DNA of 64,000 bases from Cherax quadricarinatus. Lineage: Eukaryota; Arthropoda; Malacostraca; Decapoda; Parastacidae. The stretch's first letter is position 1, and the number at the start of each line of letters is the position of its first letter. A program made the position numbers and the translations under genes. Under the pieces are notes generated by a model, which was given only the letters and a program-made list of their open reading frames with translations, had not been told where the DNA came from and did not search any database. Positions 34,836 to 45,776 of this stretch are shown here, piece after piece. The stretch spans positions 1 through 64,000 of the forward strand of contig NW_027196932.1 of NCBI RefSeq assembly GCF_038502225.1. Direction: 5' to 3'.

Positions 34836-35090
34836 ATACACTGACTCAACCAAGGATTCAAACCCATGTCGTTTTGGCCCGCCTCATGGTGAGCGAAAAT
34901 CACGCATGACGCTCTAACTCATTGGACCATGCAATGTAAGTCCTTAGATGGCGGGTACAACATCTAGATTGGCTGGATGCGCCATTGTTAAGAACTGTGT
35001 GGTCCCGTCGACTAGAGCGCCATGTGTTTTCGCTCACCATGAGGCAGGCCAAAGCAGCACGGGTTCGACTCCTTGGCTAGTGCAGTGTTG
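34836..35090. repeat. Second inverted pair of tRNA-like modules
   Basis: Minus module about 34937-34836 and plus module about 35001-35088 share TTTTCGCTCACCATGAGGC, then GGCCAAA and a box B-like GGGTT(T/C)GA(A/C)TCCTTGG. They are inverted around a ~63-bp spacer. No target duplication is obvious. Confidence 0.7.
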
Positions 35091-35120
35091 TTATTGATCA
35101 ACACCACTCGTTTCGTGGGT

Positions 35121-35124
<4 letters not shown>

Positions 35125-35195
<71 letters not shown>
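35125..35195. repeat. (TA)n microsatellite
   Basis: Left border of the four-element cluster. Confidence 0.95.
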
Positions 35196-35196
<1 letters not shown>

Positions 35197-35584
35197 GTCT
35201 TGCCGAATAGGCAAAACTTGCGATCTTGGCTTAAATAGCAACGCTCATCTTGCCATATAGGACAAGCGAAAATTTGGGTATGTAATAATTTCACGAAATC
35301 ATTCTGAACCTAACGAAAAAAATATATTTCATTGTGTTTGTTTGGTATTAAATTATTGTAAACAAATCTAAAATATATTTAGTTGGGTTAGGCTAAAATA
35401 AATTGTTCTTGTTATAATAAGGTTAGTTTAGCTTTCTAAGATTCTTTTGGAGCAAAATTAATTTTTTTTACATTAAAATTAATGAAAAAAATGTATCTTT
35501 AAACGTACAAGAGAAAATTTTAGAAAGGACTTAATTTTAAACGAGTTCTTGCTAATTGACCAGTTTTACATATTATGCACGACA
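35196..35584 (+). mobile_element. TA-nested MITE-like element, copy 3
   Basis: 389 bp. Ends are slightly decayed: TGTCTTGCCGAATA and TATTATGCACGACA. First member of an alternating +, -, +, - cluster. Confidence 0.9.
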
Positions 35585-35609
35585 TCATATATATGTGTAT
35601 ATATATATG

Positions 35610-35677
<68 letters not shown>
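35585..35677. repeat. (TA)n with GTGTATA interruptions
   Basis: Separates copies 3 and 4. Confidence 0.95.
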
Positions 35678-35681
<4 letters not shown>

Positions 35682-36064
35682 GTGCCGAATATGTAAAATT
35701 GGTCAGTTAGCAAGAACTCATTTAAAATTAAGTCCTTTCTGAAATTTTCTGTTATACGTTTAAAGATATATTTTTTTCATTAATGTTAATGTAAAAAATT
35801 TTAATTTTGCACCAAAAGAATCTTAGAAAACTTACCTAACCTTATTATAACAAGAACAATTAATTTTAGCCTAACCCAACTAAATATATTTTAGATTTGT
35901 TTACAATAATTTAATACTAAACAAACACAATCAAATATATTTTTTTTCGTTAGGTTCAGAACGATTTTGGCGAAATTATTGCATACACAAATTTTCACTT
36001 GTCCTATATGGCAAGATGAACGTTGCTATTTAAGCCAAGATAGCAAGTTCTGCCTATTCGGCAC

Positions 36065-36068
<4 letters not shown>
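35678..36068 (-). mobile_element. TA-nested MITE-like element, copy 4, inverted
   Basis: 391 bp, reverse complement of copies 1-3, with both 14-bp ends perfect. Confidence 0.9.

Positions 36069-36114
<46 letters not shown>
36069..36114. repeat. (TA)n microsatellite
   Basis: Separates copies 4 and 5. Confidence 0.95.
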
Positions 36115-36118
<4 letters not shown>

Positions 36119-36503
36119 GTGCCGAATAGGCAGAACTTGCGATCTTGGCTTAAATAGCGACGTTCATCTTGCCATATAGGACAAGTGAAAATTTGTGTAT
36201 GCAATAATTTCGCCAAAATAATCCTGAACCTAACGAAAAAAATATATTTCACTGTGTTTGTTTAGTATTAAATTATTGTAAACAAATCTAAAATATATTT
36301 AGTTGGGTTAGGCTAAAATAAATTGCTCTTGTTATAATAAGGTTAGGTAAGTTTTCTAAGATTCTTTTGGTGCAAAATTATAAATTTTTACATCAACATT
36401 AATGAAAAAAATATATCTTTAAACGTATAAGAGAAAATTTTAGAAAGGACTTAATTTTAAATGAGTTCTTGCTAATTGACCAGTTTTACATATTCGGCAC
36501 GAC

Positions 36504-36504
<1 letters not shown>
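36115..36504 (+). mobile_element. TA-nested MITE-like element, copy 5
   Basis: 390 bp, both ends perfect, plus orientation. Confidence 0.9.

Positions 36505-36568
<64 letters not shown>
36505..36568. repeat. (TA)n microsatellite
   Basis: Separates copies 5 and 6. Confidence 0.95.
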
Positions 36569-36572
<4 letters not shown>

Positions 36573-36958
36573 GTGCCGAATATGTAAAACTGGTCAATTA
36601 GCAAGAACTCATTTAAAATTAAGTCCTTTCTAAAATTTTCTCTTATACGTTTAAAGATATATTTTTTTCATTAATGTTGATGTAAAAAATTATAATTTTG
36701 CACCAAAAAGAACTTAGAAAACTTACCTAACCTTATTATAACAAGAATAATTTATTTTAGCCTAACCCAACTAAATATATTTTTGATTTGTTTACAATAA
36801 TTTAATACTAAACAAACACAGTGAAATATATTTTTTTCGTTAGGTTCAGAATGATTTTGGCGAAATTATTGCATACACAAATTTTCACTTGTCCTATATG
36901 GCAAGATGAGCGTTGCTATTTAAGCCAAGATCGCAAGTTCTGCCTATTCGGCACGACA
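36569..36958 (-). mobile_element. TA-nested MITE-like element, copy 6, inverted
   Basis: 390 bp, reverse orientation, followed by a short (TA)n to 36982. Confidence 0.9.
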
Positions 36959-36982
36959 TATATATATATATATATATATATA

Positions 36983-37598
36983 TGAGGGTGTAGTAGATAA
37001 GTTTGGGGTGCCAGGTGTAAATGATAATGGGAGCCCTTTGACTGAACTTTGTATAGAAAGGGGTTTAGTTTTAGGTAATATATATTTTAAGAAAAAGAGG
37101 ATAAATAAGTATACAAGATATGATGTAGGGCGTAATGACAGTAGTTTGTTGGACTATGTATTGGTAGATAAAAGACTGCTGAGTAGACTTCAGGATGTAC
37201 ATGTTTACAGAGGGACCACAGATCAGATCACTTTTTAGTTGTAGCTACAGTGAGAGTAAAAGATAGATGGGATACATGGAAAATAGAAGCATCAAGTAAG
37301 AGAGAGGTGAAGGTTTATAAACTAAAAGAGGAGGCAGTTAGGGTAAGATATAAACAACAATTGGAGGATAGATGAGCTAGTGAGATCATAGGCAATGGGG
37401 TCGAAGATGTATGGGATAGGTTTAAGAATTTAGTGTTAGAGTGTTCAGCAGAAGTTTGTGGTTACAGGAAAGTGGGTGCGGGAGGGAAGAAGAGTGATTG
37501 GTGGAATGATGTAAAGAGAGTAGTAAGGGAGAAAAAGTTACCATGTGAGAGGTTTTTACAAAGTAGAAGTGATGCAAGGAGGGAAGAGTATGTAGATG
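36983..37598 (+). pseudogene. LINE endonuclease C-terminal fragment (RTE/BovB-like)
   Basis: Reads GVNDNGSPLTELCIERGLVL, NIYFKKKRINKYTRYDVG, SSLLDYVLVDKRLL and VHVYRGTTDQITF, the C-terminal half of an EEP endonuclease (the final SDH region is decayed to TDQI). Downstream parts near 37430-37600 (LECSAEVCGYRK, WWNDVKRVVREKK) are the linker before RT. It is cut off by the (TA)n on the left and by the repeat at about 37599 on the right. Confidence 0.8.
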
Positions 37599-38230
37599 AA
37601 TGGTTCAGAGAACCGACAAGTTGATAAATTAGGCACATGTGCAACACTTGGGTATCTTTAATAAGGAAACGTTTCGCCACACAGTGGCTTCATCAGTCCA
37701 TACAAAGGAGACTCCTGAAGAACACGAGGAGTTTGAGGTAATCAGTCCTTCAGCCTTGAGTCGATGTAATCAGTCCATCATTCTTGAAAAAGAATACAGC
37801 ATATGTGCGAGGAAGTGGCTATTATACTGTAGGCAGATGATGAGGTGCAGCAGTCGTAGGTGATAACACATTTGTTCAGTGTGGAAGTCGTGCCCAAGGG
37901 TGAGGCAAGCGAAGAATTCCCAAGTATTAATATCCCCCCCCCCAAAAAAAAACGCTAAACCACTAGGGTTATACAGGATTCTGATACATTTCCGTTTGAC
38001 ACTGCAACTTCTTGGGATCTTAATACTTGGGAATTCTTTACTTGCCTAACCTTTGGGCACGATCTACTGGCACATTGGACAAATGTGTTATCATCTACAA
38101 CTGCTGCACCTCATCATCTGCCTACAGTATATCAGCCACTTCTTCGCACATATGCTGTATTCTTTTCAAGATTGGTGGACTGATTACCTCAAATTCCTCC
38201 TGCAAGGGTATGATGAGTACCGTTGTAATT
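37599..38230. repeat. 0.5-kb repeat family, copy 2, in palindromic (inverted-duplicate) form
   Basis: It starts with GGTTCAGAGAACCGACAAG and TTTCGCCACACAGTGGCTTC. The internal segment 37730-37930 is repeated inverted at 38013-38197 with roughly 90% identity (shared: GAGGTAATCAGTCC, ACAGCATATGTGCGA, GGCAGATGATGAGGTGCAGC, GAATTCCCAAGTATTAA). The spacer contains C9A9 and CGCTAAACCACTAGGGTTAT, like the 3' end of the I/Nimb-like LINE at 40606. Non-coding. Confidence 0.8.
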
Positions 38231-38239
38231 TAGGCAGGT

Positions 38240-38940
38240 TGGAGTAGCACTGTGGTGGTGCAGGCTTTGAAGTCGTGATTTTCTTTTCCGCAGTTGGAAA
38301 AGACTTTCTTTACTTTAATTGGACAGTCGTTCGTTGAGCGATGGTAAGAGCAACAGTTCTAGCAGGGTGAGACATGAACGAAACGTTCTGGTTCTATGTG
38401 GCGTGAATGTATATGATAATATGAGATGGCTAATCCGTCAGAGAGCACTTGGGTAGCCATAGCGATGTTTGAAATGGTAATTTTGATCATTGAAGAGGCA
38501 CTGGGAATTCGTGTTATGGTGTCTACCGAGGCCCAAGTGTTGTGTTCTTCGATAGAGGTCTTCCGGTCAGCAACTTATAAAGATGTGACGATCTTGTCCA
38601 GCCGTTTTACAAAAACAGAAGGTTTCGCCAGCAGGAATGGAAAAGGAGATATGTTGAACTGTCGGTCTCTGAGTGTTTTCATTGCAATGTCGTCAATGAG
38701 TTTTGATACTTCTTTGTCGTCAGTACGGACGACAATAAAGGAGTCTTTCAGTGAATGGATGGCTGCAAATTTGACCTGCAAGGAGGTCATTACATGGGCA
38801 GCAAGGGTGGAGTAATTTATGACTCGATTGGCTGGTTTAATCTTTACGTGATACAAAAGCATCGTGAAGGAGTAAAGGCGACGGTGTGTAAGTTACAAAT
38901 TCTCCTATCCCACGGCGATCGAAGGAATACTTTTTGAGGT
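38240..38940 (-). pseudogene. gag-like or ORF1 fragment with a zinc knuckle
   Basis: Minus strand 38862-38575 reads KPANRVINYSTLAAHVMTSL, KDSFIVVRTDDKEVSKLIDD and RLDKIVTSL. Later frames give MIKITISNIAMATQVLSDGL and a cysteine array ending FSNCGKENHDFKAC, a CCHC-type nucleic-acid-binding knuckle. The arrangement resembles the nucleocapsid-like ORF1 of LINEs or gag of LTR elements; which one is unresolved. Stops and frameshifts are present. Confidence 0.6.
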
Positions 38941-38990
38941 AGAGCGACTTTGACTTGCCAGTAGCACGGTCAGCAGGGAAATGATGGCAC

Positions 38991-39338
38991 AGACTCCAAA
39001 ATGCACCACTCACCATTTTTCCCCCTCGTCGATTACATGGTTTACCACGTCATTCATAGACCCATTCCCAAATATCTGAATATATTCACTTCCTCCATAC
39101 TCCATCCCTCCAGTCTGATATCAAATATTTCATTTTCTATTTTTTATATATCACCTTACTCTTTCCATTCTTCTCTTTTAATTTCCTTCTTTCACATTCC
39201 CTACTAAATTCGTCGACCAACTTTTGCAACTTCTGCTCAGAATCTCCCAAAATCACAGTCATCAACAAAAAGAAACTGTAACAACTCCCACTTTGTGTTT
39301 GATTCTTCATTTACTATACCCATACCTCTTGTCAACAC
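38991..39338 (-). pseudogene. RTE-like LINE reverse transcriptase fragment
   Basis: Minus strand near 39290-39250 reads WELLQFLFVDDCDFGRF, the catalytic box (VDD). Further on come AEVAKVGR-like, frame-shifted DIRLEGWSMEEVNIF and RYLG pieces. The 3' part (38991-39060) matches 9722-9790 of the other RTE-like copy. It is inactive. Confidence 0.7.
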
Positions 39339-40457
39339 CAAAGTATCATGCAAAAGCGTTCGACAAGTGTGACCATGGTGTAATAGCACACAAAATGCGT
39401 GATACAGGAATAACAGGAAAAGTTGGTAGACGAGTCTATAACTTCCTGACAAATAGAACACAAAGAGTAATTGCAAACAGAGTAAAGTCTGAGGCAGCTA
39501 CGATGAAAACTCTGTTCCAAAAGGCACAGTATTCACTGTCATTCTATTCCTCTGACACCCGGATTGCCATGACAATGACCTCCATCGCAAGACACCACAA
39601 GACTACATGCGGACATCAACCAAGCCTTCAAATAGGCCACTCAAAACACTATGATGTTCAATGAAAAGAATTTTCAACTACTCAGATATGGAAAACTTGT
39701 TGAAATTAAAACTTTATCAGGGCATACGACAAATTTCATCCATACAATAGAGCGAAAAAGTAATGTGAAAGACCTGGGAGTGATAATGTCAGAGGATCTC
39801 GCCTTCAAAGATCACAACAATGTATTTACCGCATCTGCTAGGAAAATGATAAGAAGGATAATGAGAACCTTCAAATCTAGGGAAGCCAAGCCCATGATGA
39901 TTCTCTTCAAATCGATTGTTCTCTCTAGGCTGGAATACTACTGTATGCTAACTGCCCCTTTCAAGGCAGGTGAAATTACTGACCTGGAGAGTGTATGAAG
40001 AACTTTCACGGCACACATAAGTACGATAAAGCACCTAAATTACTGGGAACTGTTGAAGGCCCTTGATTTGTATTCCCTGGAACGCAGGCGAGAGAGATAC
40101 ATTACAATGTACACTTGGAAAACTCTAGAAGGATTAGTACCAAATTTGCACACGAAAATCACTCCCTATGAAAGCATAAGACTCGGAAGAAGATGCAACA
40201 TTCCCCCAATGAAAAGCAGGGCCGCCACGAGTGCACTGAGAGACACCATTATAAGTGTCCGGGGACTAAGCCTGTTCAACTGCCTCCCAGCATACACAAG
40301 GGGATTACCAATAGATGCCTGACTGTCTTCAACAAGGCACTGGACAGGTACCTAAAGTCAGCACCTGACCAGCCGGGCTGTGGTTCGTACATCAGTTTGC
40401 ATGCGGCCAGCAGTAACAGCCTGCTTGAACAGACCCTGATCCACCATGAGGCCTAGT
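39339..40457 (+). pseudogene. LINE family E reverse transcriptase and C-terminal region
   Basis: KAFDKCDHGVIAHKMRDTGI (motif A) is near 39353, FLTNRTQRVIANRVKSEA near 39440. The GVPQG block is missing and the catalytic box near 39548 reads FYSSDTRIA, with one aspartate lost. 39651-39998 carries SNVKDLGVIMSEDLAFKD and RLEYYCMLTAPFKAGEITDL; 40053-40322 carries YSLERRRERYITMYTWKTLE and NCLPAYTRGLP. It is clearly inactive. Family members must once have supplied RT to the SINE with the same 3' tail. Confidence 0.85.
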
Positions 40458-40527
40458 CTCAGACCGGGCCCCGGGGGCGTTGACCCCCGAAACCTTCTCC
40501 AGGTATACTCCAGGTATACATGTCAAT
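40458..40527 (+). other. 3' tail of LINE E, shared with the SINE at 54568
   Basis: Contains GAGGCCTAGTCTCAGACCGG, the hairpin GGGGGCGTTGACCCCCG and two CTCCAGGTATA units. The complement of 54568-54645 matches it at about 63 of 73 positions by eye. Confidence 0.85.
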
Positions 40528-40605
40528 TTAGCCAAAATGGTTTCTGTGAAAGAAGTGAAGAATGTCAGTTTTGATAAAAAAAATTCTGTTTAACTTCTTG
40601 GGTTT

Positions 40606-41376
40606 TCTTACATTATTATTATCAGAAAGAAGCGCTAAACCACAAGAGTTATACTGCACATCAGGGCAGGGAAGGATGCAGGGGTAATGGGTCGGTTATG
40701 AAATGTTGCGGGGCAATGGATAGTGCAGGGGGTAGAGGGTAGCTAGAGATTAAGGTGGAAAGGGCTGAAAAGAGTGCCAGACATATCATCAGAGTTTGTG
40801 TAGTAAATCAGTTGCTGTCAAAAAGGCAATGAGAAAGTCTGGATTAAAGGAGGGTCTGTCACCAAGAAGGGAAGGTGAGGAAAGAGCAGCAGAGTACAGA
40901 CGACGTTGAAGGTAAATTCTTCGTGCTTGTTGATAGAGTGGACAGTCCAACAGAATATGGCTGACAGATACTGGAACTTGACAATTCTCACAAAGAGGAA
41001 CAGGACGCCTCTCCATGAGATACCCGTGAGTAAGACGAGTATGGCCGATGCGAAGACGGGAGTAGTCTCTCAACCCCGACACCGATGACAGGAAGACGGC
41101 CAGAAACCTGTACTCGGCTTAACAGAATGAAGTTTGTTGTGGAGCAGATCAGACCAACGTTGTTGCCAACGGGTTCGAAGACGGGTAGTAATTACAGCAA
41201 AATAGTCCATGAATGGAACACCTCTATATGAAACTGGGAGGTCATGTACTGCTGACCTGCAGTAGTGTTCACCTGTTCATTGCCCTGTATGTCAACATGA
41301 CCAGGGACCCAGCAAAAAACAATATCTCTGAGTTTGCTAGAGATACTGTGTAACCAAAGTTGGATACAAAGAACTA
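40606..41376 (-). pseudogene. LINE D, 3' piece: RNase H end, C-terminal domain and (TAA)n tail
   Basis: Minus strand near 41330 reads RDIVFCWVPGHVDIQGNEQ, the last RNase H motif. 41082-40789 gives RLRIGHTRLTHGYLMERRPV, LCENCQVPVSVSHILLDCPL, a His/Cys C-terminal domain typical of RNase H-bearing LINEs. The 3' end shows ATAATAATAATG (minus) at about 40622-40608. It continues the RNase H that breaks off at 47425; the CR1 pair 41377-47424 lies between. Confidence 0.85.
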
Positions 41377-41463
41377 GAGTGGTGACGTGTACTTAGCTCA
41401 GTGGTGACGTGTACTTAGCTCTGTGAAGACCTGTTTGTGTGCTCTCTGTGAATCTGAACCAGG
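41377..41463 (+). promoter_or_regulatory. 5' UTR of CR1 copy A1 with tandem 22-bp repeat
   Basis: Two copies of a 22-bp unit, GTGGTGACGTGTACTTAGCT plus two bases, lead into the ORF1 start. LINE 5' UTRs commonly hold an internal promoter; no promoter element is recognised here, so that role is inferred. Confidence 0.5.
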
Positions 41464-42429
41464 ATGCCCTCTCTTGAGCAGCTTTACCAGCAGCTGAGAG
41501 AAGAACTCAGAGTTGCTAAACTGGAGATACGGCGATTAACGGAGGAGAACAAGAGGATTCGTAGTAATCCTCCTGTTGTGAGTCCCCAGGTTAAGAGGGG
41601 AGCTTGGTCAGTGGCAGGGCAACATGGAACCAACCTGAAGATTAAGAAAACGGTTGGAGAGGCAGAAACAACGAGAAACCAGAAGACTGCTGTGGAAACT
41701 TCCAACTCATTCTCGGTGCTACCTGACGAATGTGAGTGTTCTACTGGGAATGCCACAACGAGCACCAAGGAAGCATTGGCAGACGTGAGTGAGACATCCC
41801 TAGAAACCCCAACGAAGACCATCGAGAACGTCATGACGAATTCTATAAGTGGTGTAATGCTACCTGGCGAATGTGAGTCGACTACTCGGAGCATCACTAC
41901 GGACGACGCCAAGGAAGGTAAAAACATTGTTGTTGTTGGGGATAGCCAGATTAGGTACATGGATAGGGCATTCTGTTTGAAGGATAGGAGTAGGAGGCAG
42001 AGAGTGTGTTTTCCTGGGGCTGGGATGAAGGATATTGTTAGCCATCTGGATGACATCATGAGAGGTAATGGGAGCAATCCTATTATCTGTCTCAGTGCTG
42101 GAGGCAACGATGTTGGCAGACGTAGGAGTGAGGGCCTGATTAGCAGGTATAGGTCAGCAATAGAGATAATTAGGAAGAAGGGTGGGAAACCTGTCATATG
42201 TGGCATTTTGCCAAGGAGAGGAGTTGGAAATGAATGGTTGTCCAGAGCAATTGGTGTCAATTGCTGGCTGGACAAATACTGTAAGGAAAATGCGGTAACA
42301 TTCATTGACAACTGGGACCTCTTCTATGGCAGAAATGACATGTATGCCAGGGATGGGGTTCACTTGTCTAGGTGTGGGGTGGGAGCACTGGCCAACGCAG
42401 TGGAGGGAGCTGTTAGGTCTTTAAACTAG
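41464..42429 (+). CDS. CR1 ORF1 protein: coiled coil plus SGNH/GDSL-type esterase domain, 321 aa, intact
   Basis: ORF1 proteins of CR1 elements are RNA-associated and can carry an esterase domain. Here residues 1-40 (EQLYQQLREELRVAKLEIRR) form a coiled coil, residues ~45-150 are Ser/Thr-rich linker, and residues ~150-321 show the SGNH blocks: VVVGDSQIR with Ser161, SAGGNDVG with Asn215, and DGVHLS with Asp297 and His300. All four catalytic-type positions are present. The start is the first ATG after the 5' UTR and matches copy A2. The copies differ at 19 of 321 residues by eye, both without stops. Substrate unknown; membrane or lipid contact has been suggested for such domains. It is a retrotransposon gene, not a host gene. 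Confidence 0.9.
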   Translation: MPSLEQLYQQLREELRVAKLEIRRLTEENKRIRSNPPVVSPQVKRGAWSVAGQHGTNLKIKKTVGEAETTRNQKTAVETSNSFSVLPDECECSTGNATTSTKEALADVSETSLETPTKTIENVMTNSISGVMLPGECESTTRSITTDDAKEGKNIVVVGDSQIRYMDRAFCLKDRSRRQRVCFPGAGMKDIVSHLDDIMRGNGSNPIICLSAGGNDVGRRRSEGLISRYRSAIEIIRKKGGKPVICGILPRRGVGNEWLSRAIGVNCWLDKYCKENAVTFIDNWDLFYGRNDMYARDGVHLSRCGVGALANAVEGAVRSLN

Positions 42430-42443
42430 GAATAGTTAGTGGT

Positions 42444-45257
42444 ATGGGTTTTGGCGGGAAAACTGTGAAGTCGCAGGGTAGTAACATGAGTACTAGGAGA
42501 ACTAGTAATAGGCAAAATGAGGAGGATATTGGAAAGCCAGTGGCACTAATTGACAATGACAGTAATAGGTTTAGTGGAATAACAGAAAGGAGCAGGAAGG
42601 GTAAAGAGATAGGAGGGTCATTAAATATTTATTTAGGAATAAGATGGACGAGTTGAGACTAGTTGCTAGTGCAGGTAACATAGATGTATTTGCCATTACT
42701 GAGACGTGGTTTAATTCAAAAAGTCGGGACATGCCTGCAGAATGTCACATTCAGGGTTTTAAATTGTTCCAAGTAGATAGAAGTATCGGGAAGGGGGGTG
42801 GGGTGGCATTGTATGTCCGAGATCGCTTGAACTGTTGCATAAAACCGGGTATTAAGTCTGAAGTAACACAGAGTCTGTTTGGATAGAATTTTCAGAGGGG
42901 CATCAAAAATTAATTTTAGGTGTGATATACCGTCCCCCAAATTTAGATAGGGACCAGGGAAGACTACTATGGGAGGAAATTGTTAGGGCCACAAGGCACG
43001 ATAATGTAGTAATTCTAGGAGACTTTAACTTTAGTCATATTGATTGGAATTTCTTGACTGGGAATTTAGAATCATACGATTTCTTAGAAGTAGTTCAGGA
43101 TTGTTTTTTGAAGCAGTTTGTGACAGAACCTACAAGGGGTAATAACCTGCTTGACTTAGTTCTGGCAAACAATGAATCCCTTGTTAATAATTTAGAAGTT
43201 TCAGAGGAACTGGGTGCTAGCGACCACAAATCAATTACATGTAGAATTGAATGGAAGTATGATAGTAGGGATAACTCAGTAACAGTCCCAGATTTTCGCT
43301 TAGCAGATTACGATGGGCTTAGAGAACACTTATCATCTGTTGACTTGGGTAACGAAGAGAGCTATCAATATGACAGTTTTCTGAACACAATACATGCTGC
43401 TCAAAGAATGTTTATCCCTTATAAGGAAATTAGATCAAATAGAAATGACCCAAAATGGATGAATAATAGGCTGACATATCTACTAGGGCATAAGAAAGGA
43501 ATTTATAGGCGTATCAAAAGAGGCGAGGGTCATCTTATGAATCAGTATATTGACATTAAGAGGGACATTAAAAAGGGGATAAGAAAAGCTAAAAGGAACT
43601 ATGAAATTAAAGTTGCTAGGGATTCTAAAACTAACCCAAAAAGTTTTTTCCAGGTCTATAGAACAAAAGTCAGAGATAAGATAGGTCCCCTTAAAAATAA
43701 CTATGGGCATCTTACTGACAAAGAGAATGAAATGTGCTCGATTTTAAATAATTATTTTCTCTCGGTTTTTACACAGGAAGACACTAATAATATTCCGGTA
43801 ATTAATTTTTATAGTGGATCAGAAGAAGATAAATTATGTAACATCACAGTCACTAGTGAAATGGTTGTGAAGCAGATAGACAGACTGAAGCAAAATAAGT
43901 CACCGGGTCCTGATGAGGTTTTTTCAAGGGTTCTAAAGGAATGCAAAATGGAAGTCTGTGAACCATTAACTAATATTTTTAATTTATCTCTTCAAACAGG
44001 TGCAGTGTCTGATATGTGGAAGATGGCTAATGTAATTCCTATTTTTAAAACAGGGGACAAGTCGTTACCGTCAAATTACCGCCCAATAAGCCTGACCTCA
44101 ATTGTAGGCAAATTACTAGAGTCAATTATAGCTGAGATTATAAGAAGCCATCTCGATAAGCATAGCTTGATTAATGATACTCAGCATGGATTCACAAGAG
44201 GCCGGTCTTGTCTAACTAATTTATTGACTTTCTTCAGTAAAGCTTTTGAGGCTGTTGACCACGATAAAGAATTTGATATTATTTACTTAGATTTTAGTAA
44301 GGCATTTGATAGAGTTCCGCACCAAAGACTGTTGAAGAAAGTAGCAGCTCATGGCATTGGGGGAAGGGTGCTCTCGTGGATCGAATCATGGCTCACAGAC
44401 AGGAAGCAAAGAGTGTCCATAAATGGGGTTAAATCCGAGTGGGGATCAGTAACAAGTGGCGTTCCACAGGGATCAGTCTTGGGCCCGTTGTTGTTTATAA
44501 TATATATCAATGATCTTGATGAAGGAATTACTAGTGATATGAGCAAATTCCCCGATGACACGAAGATAGGTAGGATAATTGATTCAAACGTAGATGTTAG
44601 GGAACTTCAGGAGGATTTAGACAAACTCTACTCTTGGTCAGAAAAGTGGCAGATGCAGTTCAATGTAGATAAATGCAAGGTTCTGAAGCTCGGGAGTGTC
44701 CATAACCCTAGCACTTATAAGTTAAATAATGTAGAACTTAGCCATACAGATTGCGAAAAGGACTTGGGGGTTATGGTAAGCAGCAATGCCTAAGCGTACG
44801 TAATAAGGCAAATAGATTACTGGGATTTATATCAAGAAGTGTAAGCAACAGAAGTCCAGAGGTCATACTGCAGCTTTATACATCATTAGTAAGGCCTCAC
44901 CTAGATTATGCAGCTCAATTCTGGTCTCCATATTACAGAATGGACATAAATTCGTTAGAAAACATTCAGCGTAGGATGACTAAATTAATACATAGCATTA
45001 GAAATCTTCCTTATGAAGAAAGATTGAAGACTCTTAAGTTACATTCACTTGTTAGACGAAGAATGAGGGGAGACCTGATCGAAGTGTATAAGTGGAAGAT
45101 AGGTATTAATAAAGGGGATATTAACAAGGTCTTGAGGATATCTCTCCAAGAGAGAACCCGCAGTAATGGATTTAAATTAGATAAGTTTAGATTTAGAAAG
45201 GACATAGGTAAGTATTGGTTTGGAAATAGGGTAGTAGATGAGTGGAACAGTTCTACC
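42444..45257 (+). pseudogene. CR1 ORF2 of copy A1: endonuclease and reverse transcriptase, broken
   Basis: The endonuclease runs in pieces: FAITETWFN near 42693, GGGVALYVRD near 42797, then after a 4-nt loss near 42870 the long frame 42922-44793 with GVIYRPPN just before it, GDFNFSHIDW (43018-43047), LLDLVLANN and ASDHKSI (43216-43236). RT motifs: KQNKSPGPDEVF, ANVIPIFKTGDK, NYRPISLTSIVGKL, TQHGFTRGRSCLTNLL, DFSKAFDRVPHQRL and SGVPQGSVLGPLLF. The catalytic box reads FPDD (44548-44559) instead of FADD. A deletion near 44790 shifts frame; C-terminal SLVRPHLDYAAQFWSPYYRM follows to 45257. A 20-nt loss near 42632 also breaks the N-terminus relative to A2. Confidence 0.9.
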
Positions 45258-45267
45258 TAGTTGGGTT

Positions 45268-45776
45268 GATAAATTAGACACATGTGCAACTCTTGGGTAT
45301 CTTTATTGAGGAAACGTTTCGCCACACAGTGGCTTCATCAGTCCATACAAAGGAGAATCTTGAAGAATAGGAGGAGAATGAGGTAATCAGTCCCTCAACC
45401 TTGAGTCAATGTGGTCAGTCCATCAATCTTGAATAGAATACGGCATACGTGCTGAGAAGGAGCTTATATACCGTTGGCAGGAGAGGTGAAGCAGTCAGAG
45501 GCAGTGTAACACTTATTCAATGTTGAAGTAGGTCGTGCCCAAGAATTAGGCAAGCGAAGAATTCCCAAGTATTAAGATCCCAAGAAGATGCAGTGTCTGA
45601 CAGCTTTGTAAATGAATGGTTCAGAGAACCGACATGTTGATAAATTAGACACATGTGCAACTCTTGGGTATCTTTATTGAGGAAACGTTTCGCCACACAG
45701 TGGCTTCATCAGTCCATACAAAGGAGAATCTTGAAGAATTTATCAACATGTCGGTTCTCTGAACCATTCATTTACA
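45268..45776. mobile_element. 0.5-kb repeat family, copy 3, inserted in CR1 A1, 13-bp target duplication
   Basis: ACCTAGTTGGGTT at 45255-45267 is repeated at 45777-45789, and CR1 coding resumes after it, so this 509-bp insert is bounded exactly. It contains TTTCGCCACACAGTGGCTTC twice (near 45318 and 45687). Inside it, 45606-45777 has perfect 41-bp inverted ends. The left edge starts inside the family sequence relative to the inner copy, suggesting truncation on one side. Confidence 0.9.

Noticed and set aside
34428..35088. Four tRNA genes
   Set aside because: Promoter-box similarity only; the modules lie in inverted pairs within mobile or palindromic units and lack clean cloverleaf closure.
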